A stretch of 64,000 nt of DNA from Chryseobacterium gambrini (GCF_900156825.1 NZ_FTOV01000002.1:434001-498000), one strand, 5' to 3'. Counted from the first letter of the stretch, positions 44,611-53,469 are shown. Numbers and translations: made by a program. Notes: generated from the letters alone by a model not told the origin.

Positions 44611-46737
44611 ATGAACAATCATTTTTTTGACTTAATAGAACATACCAACCGAAGCGTATTTTTAACGGGAAAAGCAGGAACAGGAAAGACGACTTTCCTC
44701 AACGATTTTGTAAAACGTACCCGAAAAAAACACATCGTTGTTGCTCCTACAGGAATTGCAGCCATTAATGCAGGTGGCGTAACCATTCATTCTATGTTTG
44801 GGCTGCCGCTGAGAACGTTTTTACCAACTACGGAAAGAATTGATACCAGTCTGGCAAATAATATTGCTGACCTGATGCCTCATTTCAAATACAGAAAAGA
44901 TAAGCTTAAACTTTTGCGGGAAGTAGAGGTGATTATTATTGATGAGGTTTCCATGCTTCGATCCGATGTCCTGGATATGATGGATTTTTCTCTGAGGTTT
45001 ATCCGTAGAAATAATCAGCGTTTTGGAGGGGTTCAGATGTTGTTCATCGGGGATTTGTATCAGCTTCCGCCGGTTGTGAGGGATGAGCATATTCTTAAAA
45101 TGTACTACAATTCGCCTTTCTTTTTTGATAGTCATGCGATTAAGGAAATTCCGTTGATTACGATAGAGTTAACCAAAGTTTACCGTCAGTCGGATGAAGA
45201 TTTTCTTGCCATTCTTAATGCGATCCGAGACGGAGATACTGCGAATATAGATTTTGAAAGGCTAAATGAAAGATATGATCCGGATTTTAATTCCGGGGAT
45301 GAACCTTATGTTTATCTCTGTTCGCACAATAAAATGGCGGACGATATCAATCAGGAAAAGCTCGACGAAATAAAAGTAACGTCCAAAACCTACGAAGCGA
45401 AACTTTTCGGTGAATTTAAAGAAAACCAGTTCCCGAACGAACAGTTTTTAGACCTGAAAATCGGAGCGCAGATCATGTTTATCCGAAATGATATTTCCGG
45501 AGAAAAAAGATATTTCAACGGAAAACTGGGTGAAATTTCTGCTTTGGACGAAAACGAAATTAAAGTAATTCTCGACGGAAGCGAAAGGGAAATTACCGTA
45601 AAGCGTGAAGTCTGGGAACAGAAAAAATATTTTCTGGATACCGATAAGAACATCAAGGAGGAAGTTTTGGGAAGCTTTGAACAGTTCCCGATAAAACTTG
45701 CCTGGGCGGTTACCATTCATAAAAGTCAGGGTTTAACCTTTGACCGTGTGATTATTGATGCCGGAAAGAGCTTTACAGCGGGACAGGTATATGTTGCTTT
45801 ATCGCGTTGCCGTACTTTGGAAGGGATTGTTCTGAAATCTAAAATTACGCCTGAAGTTATTTTCAAAGACAACAGAATCCTTCATTTTCATTCTGATACA
45901 GTTGCCAATGATCAGGTAGAAGGGATTTTAAATAACGAAAAATACGATTACAGCATCAGGAAAGTGCTTCGTGCAGTCGATTCTCAATGGCTTTTAAAGG
46001 AAATTGAAGACTGGAACAATCTTTCAATCGTAACGAAAAGTCTGGATCATCTTAAAACAAAGCAATTGTATAACCAGTTAAAACCTGAAATCGTTAATCT
46101 CGGCAAGATATTCGAAAAACTGGAAAGGGTTATTTCCCAAAAGGTGAATAATTTCATTGAGCAGAAAGAAGAATGGTCTGAAATTGAAAGCAAAACCAAA
46201 GGTGCGGTGAATTTCTTTTTTACTGAAATCAGAGATAAGGTTTTCAGTCCGCTGAAAGATTTTTATGCTGAAATTAAAGGAACAAAAGGTCTGAAACAGT
46301 ATAACGAAGATTTCCGGGTTTGGCTGGAAGATATTGAAGAATATTTAAACAGTTTAAAGGAAATTCACTTGCTGGAAACCAAGCTTCTGGATGAAATCAA
46401 CAACAAGGAAGTGACTATGAAAGTCGCAAAAGTTCCGTCTCAGGTTCTCACGTTCCAGTTGTTTGAGCAGGGAAAAACCATCGGGGAAATCGCTCTGGAA
46501 AGAGGTTTGGTGAAAGAAACCGTGATTGGTCATCTCGCGAAATTTGCAGAACAGGGATTGCTCGATATTTCAAGAGTGGTCACTTCAGATAAAATAAAAG
46601 CCTTTGAAGATATTTTCTACAAAGATCCCAAAGAAACTTTAACGGAGTGGAAAAATGTTCTCCCGAGTGATTTTGAATTTAATGAAATCAGGATTCTGAT
46701 CAATCATTTTAATTATCTGAAGGAGAAGAATCAATAA
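44611..46737 (+). CDS. PIF1-like ATP-dependent DNA helicase with C-terminal helix-turn-helix domain
   Basis: The 708-residue helicase has Walker A FLTGKAGTGKTTF (about 18-30), motif II VIIIDEVSML, motif III LFIGDLYQLPPV, and C-terminal motifs VTIHKSQGLTFDRV and YVALSRCRTLEG, all typical of PIF1/RecD-type superfamily 1B enzymes. From about residue 450 there is a helical extension and, near 610-670, a helix-turn-helix (GKTIGEIALERGLVKETVIGHL) like the HTH_40 domain found after helicases. ATG 44611 is preferred to an upstream TTG at 44602. Single-gene unit with a strong terminator. Confidence 0.93.
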   Translation: MNNHFFDLIEHTNRSVFLTGKAGTGKTTFLNDFVKRTRKKHIVVAPTGIAAINAGGVTIHSMFGLPLRTFLPTTERIDTSLANNIADLMPHFKYRKDKLKLLREVEVIIIDEVSMLRSDVLDMMDFSLRFIRRNNQRFGGVQMLFIGDLYQLPPVVRDEHILKMYYNSPFFFDSHAIKEIPLITIELTKVYRQSDEDFLAILNAIRDGDTANIDFERLNERYDPDFNSGDEPYVYLCSHNKMADDINQEKLDEIKVTSKTYEAKLFGEFKENQFPNEQFLDLKIGAQIMFIRNDISGEKRYFNGKLGEISALDENEIKVILDGSEREITVKREVWEQKKYFLDTDKNIKEEVLGSFEQFPIKLAWAVTIHKSQGLTFDRVIIDAGKSFTAGQVYVALSRCRTLEGIVLKSKITPEVIFKDNRILHFHSDTVANDQVEGILNNEKYDYSIRKVLRAVDSQWLLKEIEDWNNLSIVTKSLDHLKTKQLYNQLKPEIVNLGKIFEKLERVISQKVNNFIEQKEEWSEIESKTKGAVNFFFTEIRDKVFSPLKDFYAEIKGTKGLKQYNEDFRVWLEDIEEYLNSLKEIHLLETKLLDEINNKEVTMKVAKVPSQVLTFQLFEQGKTIGEIALERGLVKETVIGHLAKFAEQGLLDISRVVTSDKIKAFEDIFYKDPKETLTEWKNVLPSDFEFNEIRILINHFNYLKEKNQ

Positions 46738-46759
46738 ATATTGCTGATGTATAAATCAC

Positions 46760-46796
46760 AACCTCACAGGTTTTTAAAACCTGTGAGGTTTTTTTA
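46760..46796 (+). terminator. Intrinsic terminator of the helicase gene
   Basis: Long stem AACCTCACAGGTTTT/AAAACCTGTGAGGTT with a T run. Confidence 0.88.
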
Positions 46797-46867
46797 TCAT
46801 AATTTTTTTTTGGAAGAATAAATTCCTGATGAATTTTTGTATTTTTAGGTGTTAAATCCTCATCACA

Positions 46868-47239
46868 ATGAAATATCTATTTACTTTTTTGTTTGCATTC
46901 TTGCTGAATGCAGATCACGATTCTAAATTCAATTACGATCTCCTCATTGGTTCATGGTCGCAGAAATCCATTGCGAACAGCAATTCCACCGGAATATTCA
47001 CCTTTAAAAAAGACAGTACGGCAAGTCTTGAAATGATCGATCAGGCTTCCAACGGAATGATTGGCGGAATGACTGGTCCTTATAAAATTGAAAAAGCCAA
47101 AGGAAATCTGAAAATTACGTTACTGGGAAAAGAAAAAACATTTGAAATTCAGGAACTGACTAAAGATGTTTTGGTGATTCAGAATAAAATGGAAGGTAAA
47201 GAAAAACAGGTATTTAAACGGTATACCGAAGAAAAATAA
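46868..47239 (+). CDS. Lipocalin-like exported protein of unknown function (123 aa)
   Basis: A short hydrophobic start (MKYLFTFLFAFLLNA) suggests export. The rest has a small beta-barrel pattern, beginning DLLIGSWSQKSIANSN, with FTFKKDSTAS and YKIEKAKGNLKITLLG strands, similar to lipocalin-like domains that bind small hydrophobic molecules. Nothing identifies a ligand. The gene ends in a bidirectional terminator shared with its convergent neighbour. Confidence 0.78.
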   Translation: MKYLFTFLFAFLLNADHDSKFNYDLLIGSWSQKSIANSNSTGIFTFKKDSTASLEMIDQASNGMIGGMTGPYKIEKAKGNLKITLLGKEKTFEIQELTKDVLVIQNKMEGKEKQVFKRYTEEK

Positions 47240-47259
47240 AAGTTTTCTGAGAAGAACTA

Positions 47260-47298
47260 AAAACGGTCAGCAATTGATAAAATTACTGACCGTTTTTT
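47260..47298. terminator. Bidirectional terminator between convergent genes
   Basis: Stem AAAACGGTCAG/CTGACCGTTTT with T runs in both directions. It overlaps the stop of the minus-strand lipoprotein gene by a base or two. Confidence 0.8.
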
Positions 47299-47734
47299 AT
47301 TTATTCAGCATATCCTGATTTACACGATAGCCTACAATTTTGATATCGCCGTTTTCATCTTTTTCCAGAGTGAAGGTTTCCTGTGTTTTTTCAGTACCTC
47401 TTTTCACATCGTAAACAAAAAGATATTCACTTTTGGGATTGCTGCCTTTTACAACCAGTGTTTCCCAGTGAGAAAGATTATACTCCTCAACCGGACCTAT
47501 TTGCCCTGTTACATTTAAAAGTTCTATAAGTTTTTCTTTACTCGTTACACTGAAAAATTTTTCTCCAAACAGCTTATAAATGTCGTCCTGATTTCCACCG
47601 TATCGGATTTCCCAATAGAACTTCTGCGGCACTTTTTCACCATCGGCTTTGTCGGATTCCCGGTCTTTGTAGAACTGGTTGAAGTTACAGCTTAGTAACA
47701 GAAAGGATAAAAGAAGTAGATAAATACTTTTCAT
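47297..47734 (-). CDS. Uncharacterised lipoprotein (145 aa)
   Basis: The signal MKSIYLLLLSFLLLSC gives a lipobox at Cys16. The mature part ends with a beta-sheet stretch (YNLSHWETLVVKG ... ETFTLEKDENGDIKIVGYRV) reminiscent of NTF2-like DUF4019-type proteins; this is resemblance only. It is the last of several minus-strand genes for small exported proteins in 47.3-50.3 kb. Confidence 0.8.
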   Translation of the reverse strand: MKSIYLLLLSFLLLSCNFNQFYKDRESDKADGEKVPQKFYWEIRYGGNQDDIYKLFGEKFFSVTSKEKLIELLNVTGQIGPVEEYNLSHWETLVVKGSNPKSEYLFVYDVKRGTEKTQETFTLEKDENGDIKIVGYRVNQDMLNK

Positions 47735-47793
47735 TTTAAATTATTTTTTTTAATCGTTATATGTGATTTTCTTATGTTTAATTTTTTGAAAAT

Positions 47794-48594
47794 TTAATAG
47801 TAATGATATTGAAAATGCTGTGCACATCGAAGATAAAATAGATTTGTAATTAAGAGGTCAGCTTCGTTAACAAATTCATTTAACTTCTGAATTCGCTCCT
47901 TTTTTTCCTGCTCTGTGGATTCTTTGTCAATTTTAACTTCGTCGTCGATCATTTGTCTCAGAGACTGTATGTAAAGCTTCTTTTGTTTTGAAACATCATA
48001 TTCATCTTTGGATTGATTGTTATCTGATTCAGAATGAAGATAGACAGCATATTCAGCATCTGCAACAAGGCGGGATTGCTGATGCCCGAAAAAAGTTCCG
48101 CCATTCGCGAGATAAGCAAATATCGAATTGATAGCAGAGTAAATTCTTATTAATTTTTTGCGATGTCGGGCATTCTTTTCTACTCCGTTCTCTTGTGCCA
48201 GAAAATAAGCATACAGATTATAGTATTGATCTTGTCCGGCTTCACTGCTAAAATCAGCACCGAAATTTCGGTAAGTAATATCTGGACTTTGGATTAATTC
48301 ATCGAAAAATTCAGGGTGATTATCGACTATTTTGTTGAAATCCTGCTTGCTGAGTTTTAATGAAAAATCATTTTCATTATTTATCAGTACAGTATCGAAC
48401 TTTGTATAATATTTTGAATTTAAATTTTTTATTTTTTGACTTTCATATTTTTTCTGTTTATCTTCAGCAATCTTTGAAAAAATATTTGTGTTTGTAGTCA
48501 GTGAATCTCTGTTTTCAGTTGTTTCTTTTACAATTTTGTTTTTTTCACAGCTTATCATGAATAAAAGCAGTAAGATTACACTTTTCTTTTTCAC
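47794..48594 (-). CDS. Uncharacterised lipoprotein (266 aa)
   Basis: The signal MKKKSVILLLLFMISC (Cys16) is followed by a long Lys/Glu/Asn-rich mature protein with mainly helical segments (for example NARHRKKLIRIYSAINSIFAYLANG). No recognisable family, enzyme motif or membrane helix. It lies 59 bp upstream of the 145-residue lipoprotein gene. Confidence 0.8.
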   Translation of the reverse strand: MKKKSVILLLLFMISCEKNKIVKETTENRDSLTTNTNIFSKIAEDKQKKYESQKIKNLNSKYYTKFDTVLINNENDFSLKLSKQDFNKIVDNHPEFFDELIQSPDITYRNFGADFSSEAGQDQYYNLYAYFLAQENGVEKNARHRKKLIRIYSAINSIFAYLANGGTFFGHQQSRLVADAEYAVYLHSESDNNQSKDEYDVSKQKKLYIQSLRQMIDDEVKIDKESTEQEKKERIQKLNEFVNEADLLITNLFYLRCAQHFQYHYY

Positions 48595-48654
48595 CGTTTA
48601 GTTTTTAGAATAATAAAGATATAACATAAAAGGTATATATTAAATAGTAGAGAA

Positions 48655-49347
48655 TTAAAATTTTTCAACCGAAATAAAAACGCCTTTATGATCACTCACC
48701 ACATTTTTATCCACAAAAATTCCGTATTCTGTATCGTCTGAAAAACCTTTCGGAATCAAAATATGATCAATATTTTCTTCAATTTCTGAGGTAGAATTGA
48801 TTAAGTTTAATTCTTTAAATAGACTTTTTAAAGTTTCTGTTATGCTGGAACTGATTGAAAATCGTTCTTCACCTTTTCTGAATGATGTATTAAAATCCCC
48901 AACGATAAAAATATTTTTGTTCTCTGCATAAATTTTTCGACAGTCGTGGATGGTATTCTGCAATTCGGTATCCACAAAAGGTTTTCGGTTAAACCAAGTT
49001 CCGATAATCGTACAATAGAAAACAATTTTTCCCAATTCTGTTTCGAATTCCAAAGCGAGATTGGTTTTATCATCCGCCACAGCATATTTTTTCGAATAGG
49101 GAATTTTAGAGTATAAAACTGTCCGGAAAGCTTTTTCTCCATTTAAATATTCTGAATAATTAAGATTTTCATAAACGGTGTTCTCAGGAATTGACGAACA
49201 GAGATATTTATACGGGAAATTTTGAAGATCAAGATTGACGGCTTCCGTGAGAATAAGGAAATCGAAATCAAACTGATTAAGAAATTCCGCGGTTCCTGAA
49301 AATTTCTTTTTTCTTGCCCAATCGATGTTGAGGGTTGCAATTTTCAA
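48655..49347 (-). CDS. Endonuclease/exonuclease/phosphatase (EEP) family protein
   Basis: The 230-residue protein shows the EEP motifs: N-terminal KIATLNIDWARKKK (Asn), FLILTEAV (metal Glu), IFIVGDFNTSF (Asp-x-Asn) and the C-terminal VSDHKGVFISV (Asp-His). Members cut nucleic acids or phosphoesters. No signal peptide. Its ATG overlaps the stop of the upstream 151-residue gene by 4 bp (ATGA), so the two are coupled. Confidence 0.88.
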   Translation of the reverse strand: MKIATLNIDWARKKKFSGTAEFLNQFDFDFLILTEAVNLDLQNFPYKYLCSSIPENTVYENLNYSEYLNGEKAFRTVLYSKIPYSKKYAVADDKTNLALEFETELGKIVFYCTIIGTWFNRKPFVDTELQNTIHDCRKIYAENKNIFIVGDFNTSFRKGEERFSISSSITETLKSLFKELNLINSTSEIEENIDHILIPKGFSDDTEYGIFVDKNVVSDHKGVFISVEKF

Positions 49348-49799
49348 TAGTCTCTGTTTAAAATTAATTTCCGTTGATTGTTGTCATAATAACTTGCATG
49401 ACGACTTGTATCTTTGAAAGATATTTCTTCATTTTCTATTTCATTAAATCTTTGCTTATCGGTTTTTGCAAAATCAATCACCGTAAATGTGTTTTCATCT
49501 AAAACAGTAAAATCAACGAGTTTTAAATATTCAGGAACAGATTTTCTGTCGATCATAATCTTTCCGCCGCCAAATTGATGTCTGTCCTGTCCATTTTTCT
49601 TTACTCCGGAAACCCAATATTCTTCGCCTGTTTCAATATCAAAATGATTTCCCGAAATGCCGGGAATTTTAAGTTTTTTAAGAGCCTTATTATTGAAATA
49701 TACCGTTTGTCCGGATTTTGAAAATTCAACCAAACCAATCCACGCAGATCCGTGATGACCGGAAGATTTGTTTTCGATATATCTTATTTTTGATTTCAT
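49344..49799 (-). CDS. Uncharacterised protein coupled to the EEP nuclease (151 aa)
   Basis: A soluble protein that begins MKSKIRYIENKSSGHHGSAWIG and contains GEEYWVSGVKKNGQDRHQFGGG. It is rich in aromatic and charged residues. I do not recognise its family. The 4-bp overlap with the downstream EEP gene suggests a functional pair, for example an accessory or inhibitor of the nuclease; that is inference. Confidence 0.78.
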   Translation of the reverse strand: MKSKIRYIENKSSGHHGSAWIGLVEFSKSGQTVYFNNKALKKLKIPGISGNHFDIETGEEYWVSGVKKNGQDRHQFGGGKIMIDRKSVPEYLKLVDFTVLDENTFTVIDFAKTDKQRFNEIENEEISFKDTSRHASYYDNNQRKLILNRDY

Positions 49800-49815
49800 G
49801 TTTCAATTATTGATC

Positions 49816-50322
49816 TTATCTTTTTAATTTCTCAAAGTCATATAAAGTAATGAAATCAATTTTATGACCCCATATTTCATTCATTTTCGCCTTGGGAAAA
49901 ACTCCTGAAATAGAGGTGTTTTCAAATTCATCCTTGAAATAATATTTTATATCTGCTTTATAGATTAAAGATGTTTTTACATTGCTTTTTAAAGATAAAA
50001 GAGATTTCCAGTCTTTATCTTCCTTCCCTTCGTTATAGTAAGCTCCTGTGAAAAAAACTTCAATCGTATTTTCTTTAATATCTTTTGAGAAAATATTCTT
50101 CTCCTTACTTAAAGGATAATATTCTTTATAAGGTTCCATGCTCAAAACGCGGTATTCATATTTATTGCCCTTTTCTTTCAGTTCTAAAATAATTTTTGAA
50201 CCTAAAGGAAAAGTAAATATTCCATATTCGGTTGGAAATGTAGTAGGAATATTCAGTTTTTTTTGAGAAAATATTTTTCCTGTAAAAATTAAAATGATAA
50301 TAAGAAATAAGAGTTTTTTCAT
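49816..50322 (-). CDS. Uncharacterised exported protein (168 aa)
   Basis: Start chosen at MKKLLFLIIILIFTGKIFSQ, which gives a normal signal peptide; a start at 50352 would add ten residues before it. The mature part has alternating strands (FTFPLGSKIILELKEKG, KYYFKDEFENTSISGVF) with no recognised domain. It precedes the 151-residue gene by 16 bp on the same strand. Confidence 0.75.
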   Translation of the reverse strand: MKKLLFLIIILIFTGKIFSQKKLNIPTTFPTEYGIFTFPLGSKIILELKEKGNKYEYRVLSMEPYKEYYPLSKEKNIFSKDIKENTIEVFFTGAYYNEGKEDKDWKSLLSLKSNVKTSLIYKADIKYYFKDEFENTSISGVFPKAKMNEIWGHKIDFITLYDFEKLKR

Positions 50323-50475
50323 GGTTAAATTTTGAATTGAAATCAATACCAAATATACAAAAAGTGATTATTCAAAAAAGCGATTTAATATTAGCCTGAT
50401 TTCCCATAGTTTTTCCCTGAACCTCACCATTAATCCTATCGATTACAAAAAGTAACTAATGCAGTTTATTAGTCT

Positions 50476-50483
50476 TATCTTTG
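50476..50483 (+). promoter_or_regulatory. -7 promoter element of the luciferase-like oxidoreductase unit
   Basis: TATCTTTG, exact TAnnTTTG, 20 bp before an 18-codon upstream frame. Confidence 0.6.
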
Positions 50484-50503
50484 TTGTGTAAAAATTTAAA
50501 ATA

Positions 50504-50560
50504 ATGAAACCGACAAAAGTTTATGAAATGCTTTTGTCTAAACAGAATATCCCGATATGA
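50504..50560 (+). CDS. 18-codon upstream small gene overlapping the oxidoreductase start
   Basis: The frame [18 protein letters not shown] starts ~14 nt after the predicted transcript start and ends with TGA overlapping the ATG of the oxidoreductase by 4 bp (ATGA). Its position between promoter and main gene suggests translational coupling or a regulatory upstream frame; the peptide itself has no recognised function. Confidence 0.5.
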   Translation: MKPTKVYEMLLSKQNIPI

Positions 50561-51567
50561 AAAATTTTGAAATATCAGTATTGGATCTTGCCCCTGTAAA
50601 GCAGGGAAAAACTGTTCATGATACTTTTCAGGACAGCTTATCTTTAGCCAGCCATGCTGAAAATTTAGATTATAAAAGATTCTGGCTTGCCGAACACCAC
50701 AATATGGAAAGCATTGCCAGTTCTGCAACTTCCGTTCTGATTGGTTTTATCGCCAACGGAACAAAAAAAATAAGAGTTGGTTCCGGAGGAATTATGCTTC
50801 CGAACCACAGTTCATTAGTGATTGCCGAACAGTTCGGAACCCTTGAATCCCTATTTCCCGGAAGAATTGATCTTGGTTTGGGAAGAGCACCGGGAACGGA
50901 TGGTTTAACCGCTCAGGCTTTAGGAAGAAATCCTGCAATGATCAATCAGCAGTTTCCAAGACAGATTTTAGAATTACAGAAATATTTTTCCGAAGAAAAC
51001 CGTGATGCTTTGGTTCGTGCAATTCCGGGAGAAGGACTGGATATTCCGATGTATATTTTAGGTTCGAGTACAGACAGTGCTTTTTTGGCAGCAGAATTGG
51101 GACTTCCTTATGCTTTTGCGGGGCATTTTGCGCCGGAGCAGATGGAAATGGCTTTCAATATTTACAGAGAACACTTTGAACCGTCAAAATACTTAGACAA
51201 ACCTTACATCATTGCCTGTGTAAACGGAGTTGCAGCAGAAACTTCTGAAGAAGCTCATAAAATGTCCACAACATTGTTTCAGGCTTTTATTAATATTATA
51301 CGAAACGACAGAAAACCTTTTGCACCGCCGATTGACGATATGGATGACATCTGGTCGCCCATGGAAAAATCTATGGTTTTGCAGAAACTGAGATATACTT
51401 TTATCGGAAATCAGAGTGAAATCGAAGAAAAGCTGAAAAGTTTTCAGGAAAAATTTAATGTGGATGAACTGATGATTAATTCTCACATTTACGATCATCA
51501 GAAAAGACTGGAATCGTACAGCATTTTCAGAAAAGCTAAAAATTCTCTATTGGTCGAAGCGAACTAG
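50557..51567 (+). CDS. LLM class flavin-dependent oxidoreductase (luciferase-like)
   Basis: The 336-residue protein follows the bacterial luciferase-like fold: [14 protein letters not shown] at the N-terminus, [19 protein letters not shown] (the AEHH motif), [44 protein letters not shown] (in pieces) and [24 protein letters not shown] (in pieces). These enzymes use FMN or F420 to oxidise small molecules; the substrate is unknown. The start overlaps the 18-codon upstream frame. Confidence 0.93.
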   Translation: MKNFEISVLDLAPVKQGKTVHDTFQDSLSLASHAENLDYKRFWLAEHHNMESIASSATSVLIGFIANGTKKIRVGSGGIMLPNHSSLVIAEQFGTLESLFPGRIDLGLGRAPGTDGLTAQALGRNPAMINQQFPRQILELQKYFSEENRDALVRAIPGEGLDIPMYILGSSTDSAFLAAELGLPYAFAGHFAPEQMEMAFNIYREHFEPSKYLDKPYIIACVNGVAAETSEEAHKMSTTLFQAFINIIRNDRKPFAPPIDDMDDIWSPMEKSMVLQKLRYTFIGNQSEIEEKLKSFQEKFNVDELMINSHIYDHQKRLESYSIFRKAKNSLLVEAN

Positions 51568-51607
51568 CATAAAAACTTCTTCAATAGGTTAACAGAAAAT
51601 AAAAAAG

Positions 51608-51643
51608 AGTCCGTCTCAGAGTGTATGAGAACGGACTTTTTTT
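51608..51643 (+). terminator. Intrinsic terminator of the oxidoreductase gene
   Basis: Stem AGTCCGTCTCA/TGAGAACGGACT (one bulged base), then a T run. Confidence 0.82.
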
Positions 51644-51718
51644 ATCGTTTTTCTTGAATTCCTTACGGATGATCTTTTCAATCTCTTGGTTTTATGTAAG
51701 AGCTTATTATTGTAGCTT

Positions 51719-52033
51719 TTATACGATTTTCAGCGATTGAATCAATCCGTTCTCAAACTCGTAATGGTAAGTCAAAACAATCGGACTTCCCGGAAAATTG
51801 CCCGAGACTTCGGCTTTCAGTTCCTGTTTGGTTTCTGAATAGTCTAAAGGTTTCATAGTTGCTTGAAATTCTTTGTTGGCTTTATCTATCCAGTTTTCGA
51901 TCTCTATTTTCCCGTGATATGTTTTTCCTTCGTCAAAAACGACGGCTGTTTCGGTAAAGCAGTTGGTATAAGCTATACTGTCAAAATTGTCCTGTGCTTT
52001 TACTAAATCGGTGATTACTTTTGGTAAATTCAT
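51719..52033 (-). CDS. NTF2-like (SnoaL-type) protein
   Basis: The 104-residue protein has the small NTF2-like cone fold pattern: FDSIAYTNCFTETAVVFDEGKTYHGKIEIENWI (in pieces) and a final EFENGLIQSLKIV strand. Such proteins bind or modify small hydrophobic compounds. It is 26 bp downstream of the SDR gene on the same strand and likely shares its HxlR-controlled expression. Confidence 0.88.
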   Translation of the reverse strand: MNLPKVITDLVKAQDNFDSIAYTNCFTETAVVFDEGKTYHGKIEIENWIDKANKEFQATMKPLDYSETKQELKAEVSGNFPGSPIVLTYHYEFENGLIQSLKIV

Positions 52034-52059
52034 TTTTTTTATTTTTTATGATGATTATA

Positions 52060-52854
52060 TTAAATAGTAGGAATGGTTCCGCCATCAATTACGAATTCAG
52101 TTCCTGTAAGATACCCTGCTCTTGGTGAAACTAAGAACCCAACCAGTTCGGCAATTTCTTCGGGTTGTGCAGGTCTGCCAAAAGGTATCCCGCCCAATGC
52201 GTCCATTACACTTTGTGTTGCCTGTTCTTTTGTAATGTTAGAGCTTTCTGCAATACGTTCCATCATTTTTTCGGAAGCGCTAGTCATGATCCAGCCTGGT
52301 GAAACGGTCAGAACCCTTACTCCTTTTGCCGCAACTTCATTGGATAAACTTTTGCTGTAATTAATTAATCCTGCTTTTGCCGCCGCATAAGGCAAAGTAG
52401 ACTCGTAAAGCGGCAATCTGCCCTGTATGGAAGCAATATGAATGATCACACCACTTTTTTGCTCAAGCATTTTCGGTAGAAATCCTCTGTCTAAACGGAC
52501 GGGAGCCAATAAATTGGTTTGAATAGACAGTTCCCAGTCTTCATCGTTCAGAACCGCAAAACCACCGGCTTTTGTTTCGGAACCACCCAGATTGTTAACC
52601 AGAATATCCAGCCTTCCAAATGTTGCTAAAACTTCTTCCACCACTTTTTCGGTTCCTGTTGCTGTACTTAAATCTGCTGAAATGAAATAGTGGTTGTCAT
52701 CAGAGATTTCCGGTGGGTTTCTTGCTGTGATAATTACTTTTGCACCTGCGTTTGAAAGCCGTTCTGCAATCGCTTTTCCGGCTCCTTTTGTTCCTCCTGT
52801 TACCAAGGCCGTTTTACCTGATAATTCGTTATTGAAATTAAAATCCTGTTTCAT
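52060..52854 (-). CDS. Short-chain dehydrogenase/reductase
   Basis: The 264-residue NAD(P)-dependent enzyme has the Rossmann motif ALVTGGTKGAGKA (Gly-rich, about 16-28), NNLGG (about 87-91), Ser142 in HIASIQG, Tyr156 and Lys160 in YAAAK, and a C-terminal PEEIAELVGFLVS ... EFVIDGGT. The substrate is unknown. It is divergent from an HxlR regulator, a very common arrangement in which the regulator senses a reactive compound (quinone, aldehyde) and controls the SDR. Confidence 0.94.
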   Translation of the reverse strand: MKQDFNFNNELSGKTALVTGGTKGAGKAIAERLSNAGAKVIITARNPPEISDDNHYFISADLSTATGTEKVVEEVLATFGRLDILVNNLGGSETKAGGFAVLNDEDWELSIQTNLLAPVRLDRGFLPKMLEQKSGVIIHIASIQGRLPLYESTLPYAAAKAGLINYSKSLSNEVAAKGVRVLTVSPGWIMTSASEKMMERIAESSNITKEQATQSVMDALGGIPFGRPAQPEEIAELVGFLVSPRAGYLTGTEFVIDGGTIPTI

Positions 52855-52921
52855 TGCTAAAATCTTTAGGACAAAGTTCAGACTTATGTACAGTCCTTAC
52901 AAGTACGGAATTACGATTCAC

Positions 52922-52960
52922 ATAGGGATAAATTTTTCCCCTATTGTTCATTTTGGAACA
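52922..52960. promoter_or_regulatory. Two inverted repeats in the SDR-HxlR divergent promoter
   Basis: ATAGGG (52922-52927) with CCCTAT (52939-52944), and TGTTC (52945-52949) with GAACA (52956-52960). Both are plausible HxlR operators. Confidence 0.5.
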
Positions 52961-52966
52961 TAGGCT

Positions 52967-52974
52967 TAACTTTG
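52967..52974 (+). promoter_or_regulatory. -7 promoter element of hxlR
   Basis: TAACTTTG, exact TAnnTTTG, ending 4 bp before the ATG, which implies a leaderless transcript. Confidence 0.6.
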
Positions 52975-52978
52975 TGTA

Positions 52979-53347
52979 ATGTATGAGAGAAAAATTTTAC
53001 CCAATCTGAATTGTGGTTTGGATCTTATTGGCGAAGTATTGTACGGCAAATGGAAAATCCGTTTGCTGTGGTTCATTAATGAAGGTCATTTGCGTCCCAG
53101 TGAACTGCAGCGCAAAATACCCGATGCAACAAGAAGGGTGTTGAATATTCAGTTAAAAGAACTCGAAGAGCACGAATTAATTACCAGAAAAATTTATCCT
53201 GTTGTACCGCCCAAAGTAGAATACAGCCTTACTGAACTGGGAAAAACGCTGATTCCTGTAATTTCTGCATTGGGAAATTGGGGAGACAGGAATGAAGAGC
53301 ATTTACGATCAGTTATTTTAAAGCGTTTGAACTCCGAAAATAAATAG
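52979..53347 (+). CDS. HxlR family transcriptional regulator
   Basis: The 122-residue winged-helix regulator has the HxlR layout: CGLDLIGEVLYGKWKIRLLWFI, then HLRPSELQRKIPDATRRVLNIQLKELEEHELI, then VEYSLTELGKTLIPVI (all family consensus). Only one Cys (Cys11) is visible near the N-terminus, which could be the redox sensor as in the HypR or QorR type. It is divergent from the SDR gene. Confidence 0.93.
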   Translation: MYERKILPNLNCGLDLIGEVLYGKWKIRLLWFINEGHLRPSELQRKIPDATRRVLNIQLKELEEHELITRKIYPVVPPKVEYSLTELGKTLIPVISALGNWGDRNEEHLRSVILKRLNSENK

Positions 53348-53418
53348 TGTGTTTTTTAAACTTAAATCCGGAAATATTTACAACTCTGTGTTCGGCAGAT
53401 AATAAAGAGTTTATATTA

Positions 53419-53449
53419 TTGGCGATGCTTATTTTTATGAGTATCTTTG
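53419..53449 (+). promoter_or_regulatory. Complete Bacteroidota promoter of ribB
   Basis: TTG (53419-53421) and TATCTTTG (53442-53449) with a 20-bp spacer, 20 bp before the ATG. The leader is too short for an FMN riboswitch. Confidence 0.65.
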
Positions 53450-53469
53450 CACAAATTTAAAAAGTAAAA

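Noticed and set aside
48708..48720. Additional DnaA box (TTATCCACA) inside the EEP gene
   Set aside because: A single isolated match in coding DNA, without neighbours, is expected by chance in AT-rich sequence.
53350..53469. FMN riboswitch upstream of ribB
   Set aside because: The promoter leaves only ~15 nt of leader before the ATG, far too short for the aptamer.
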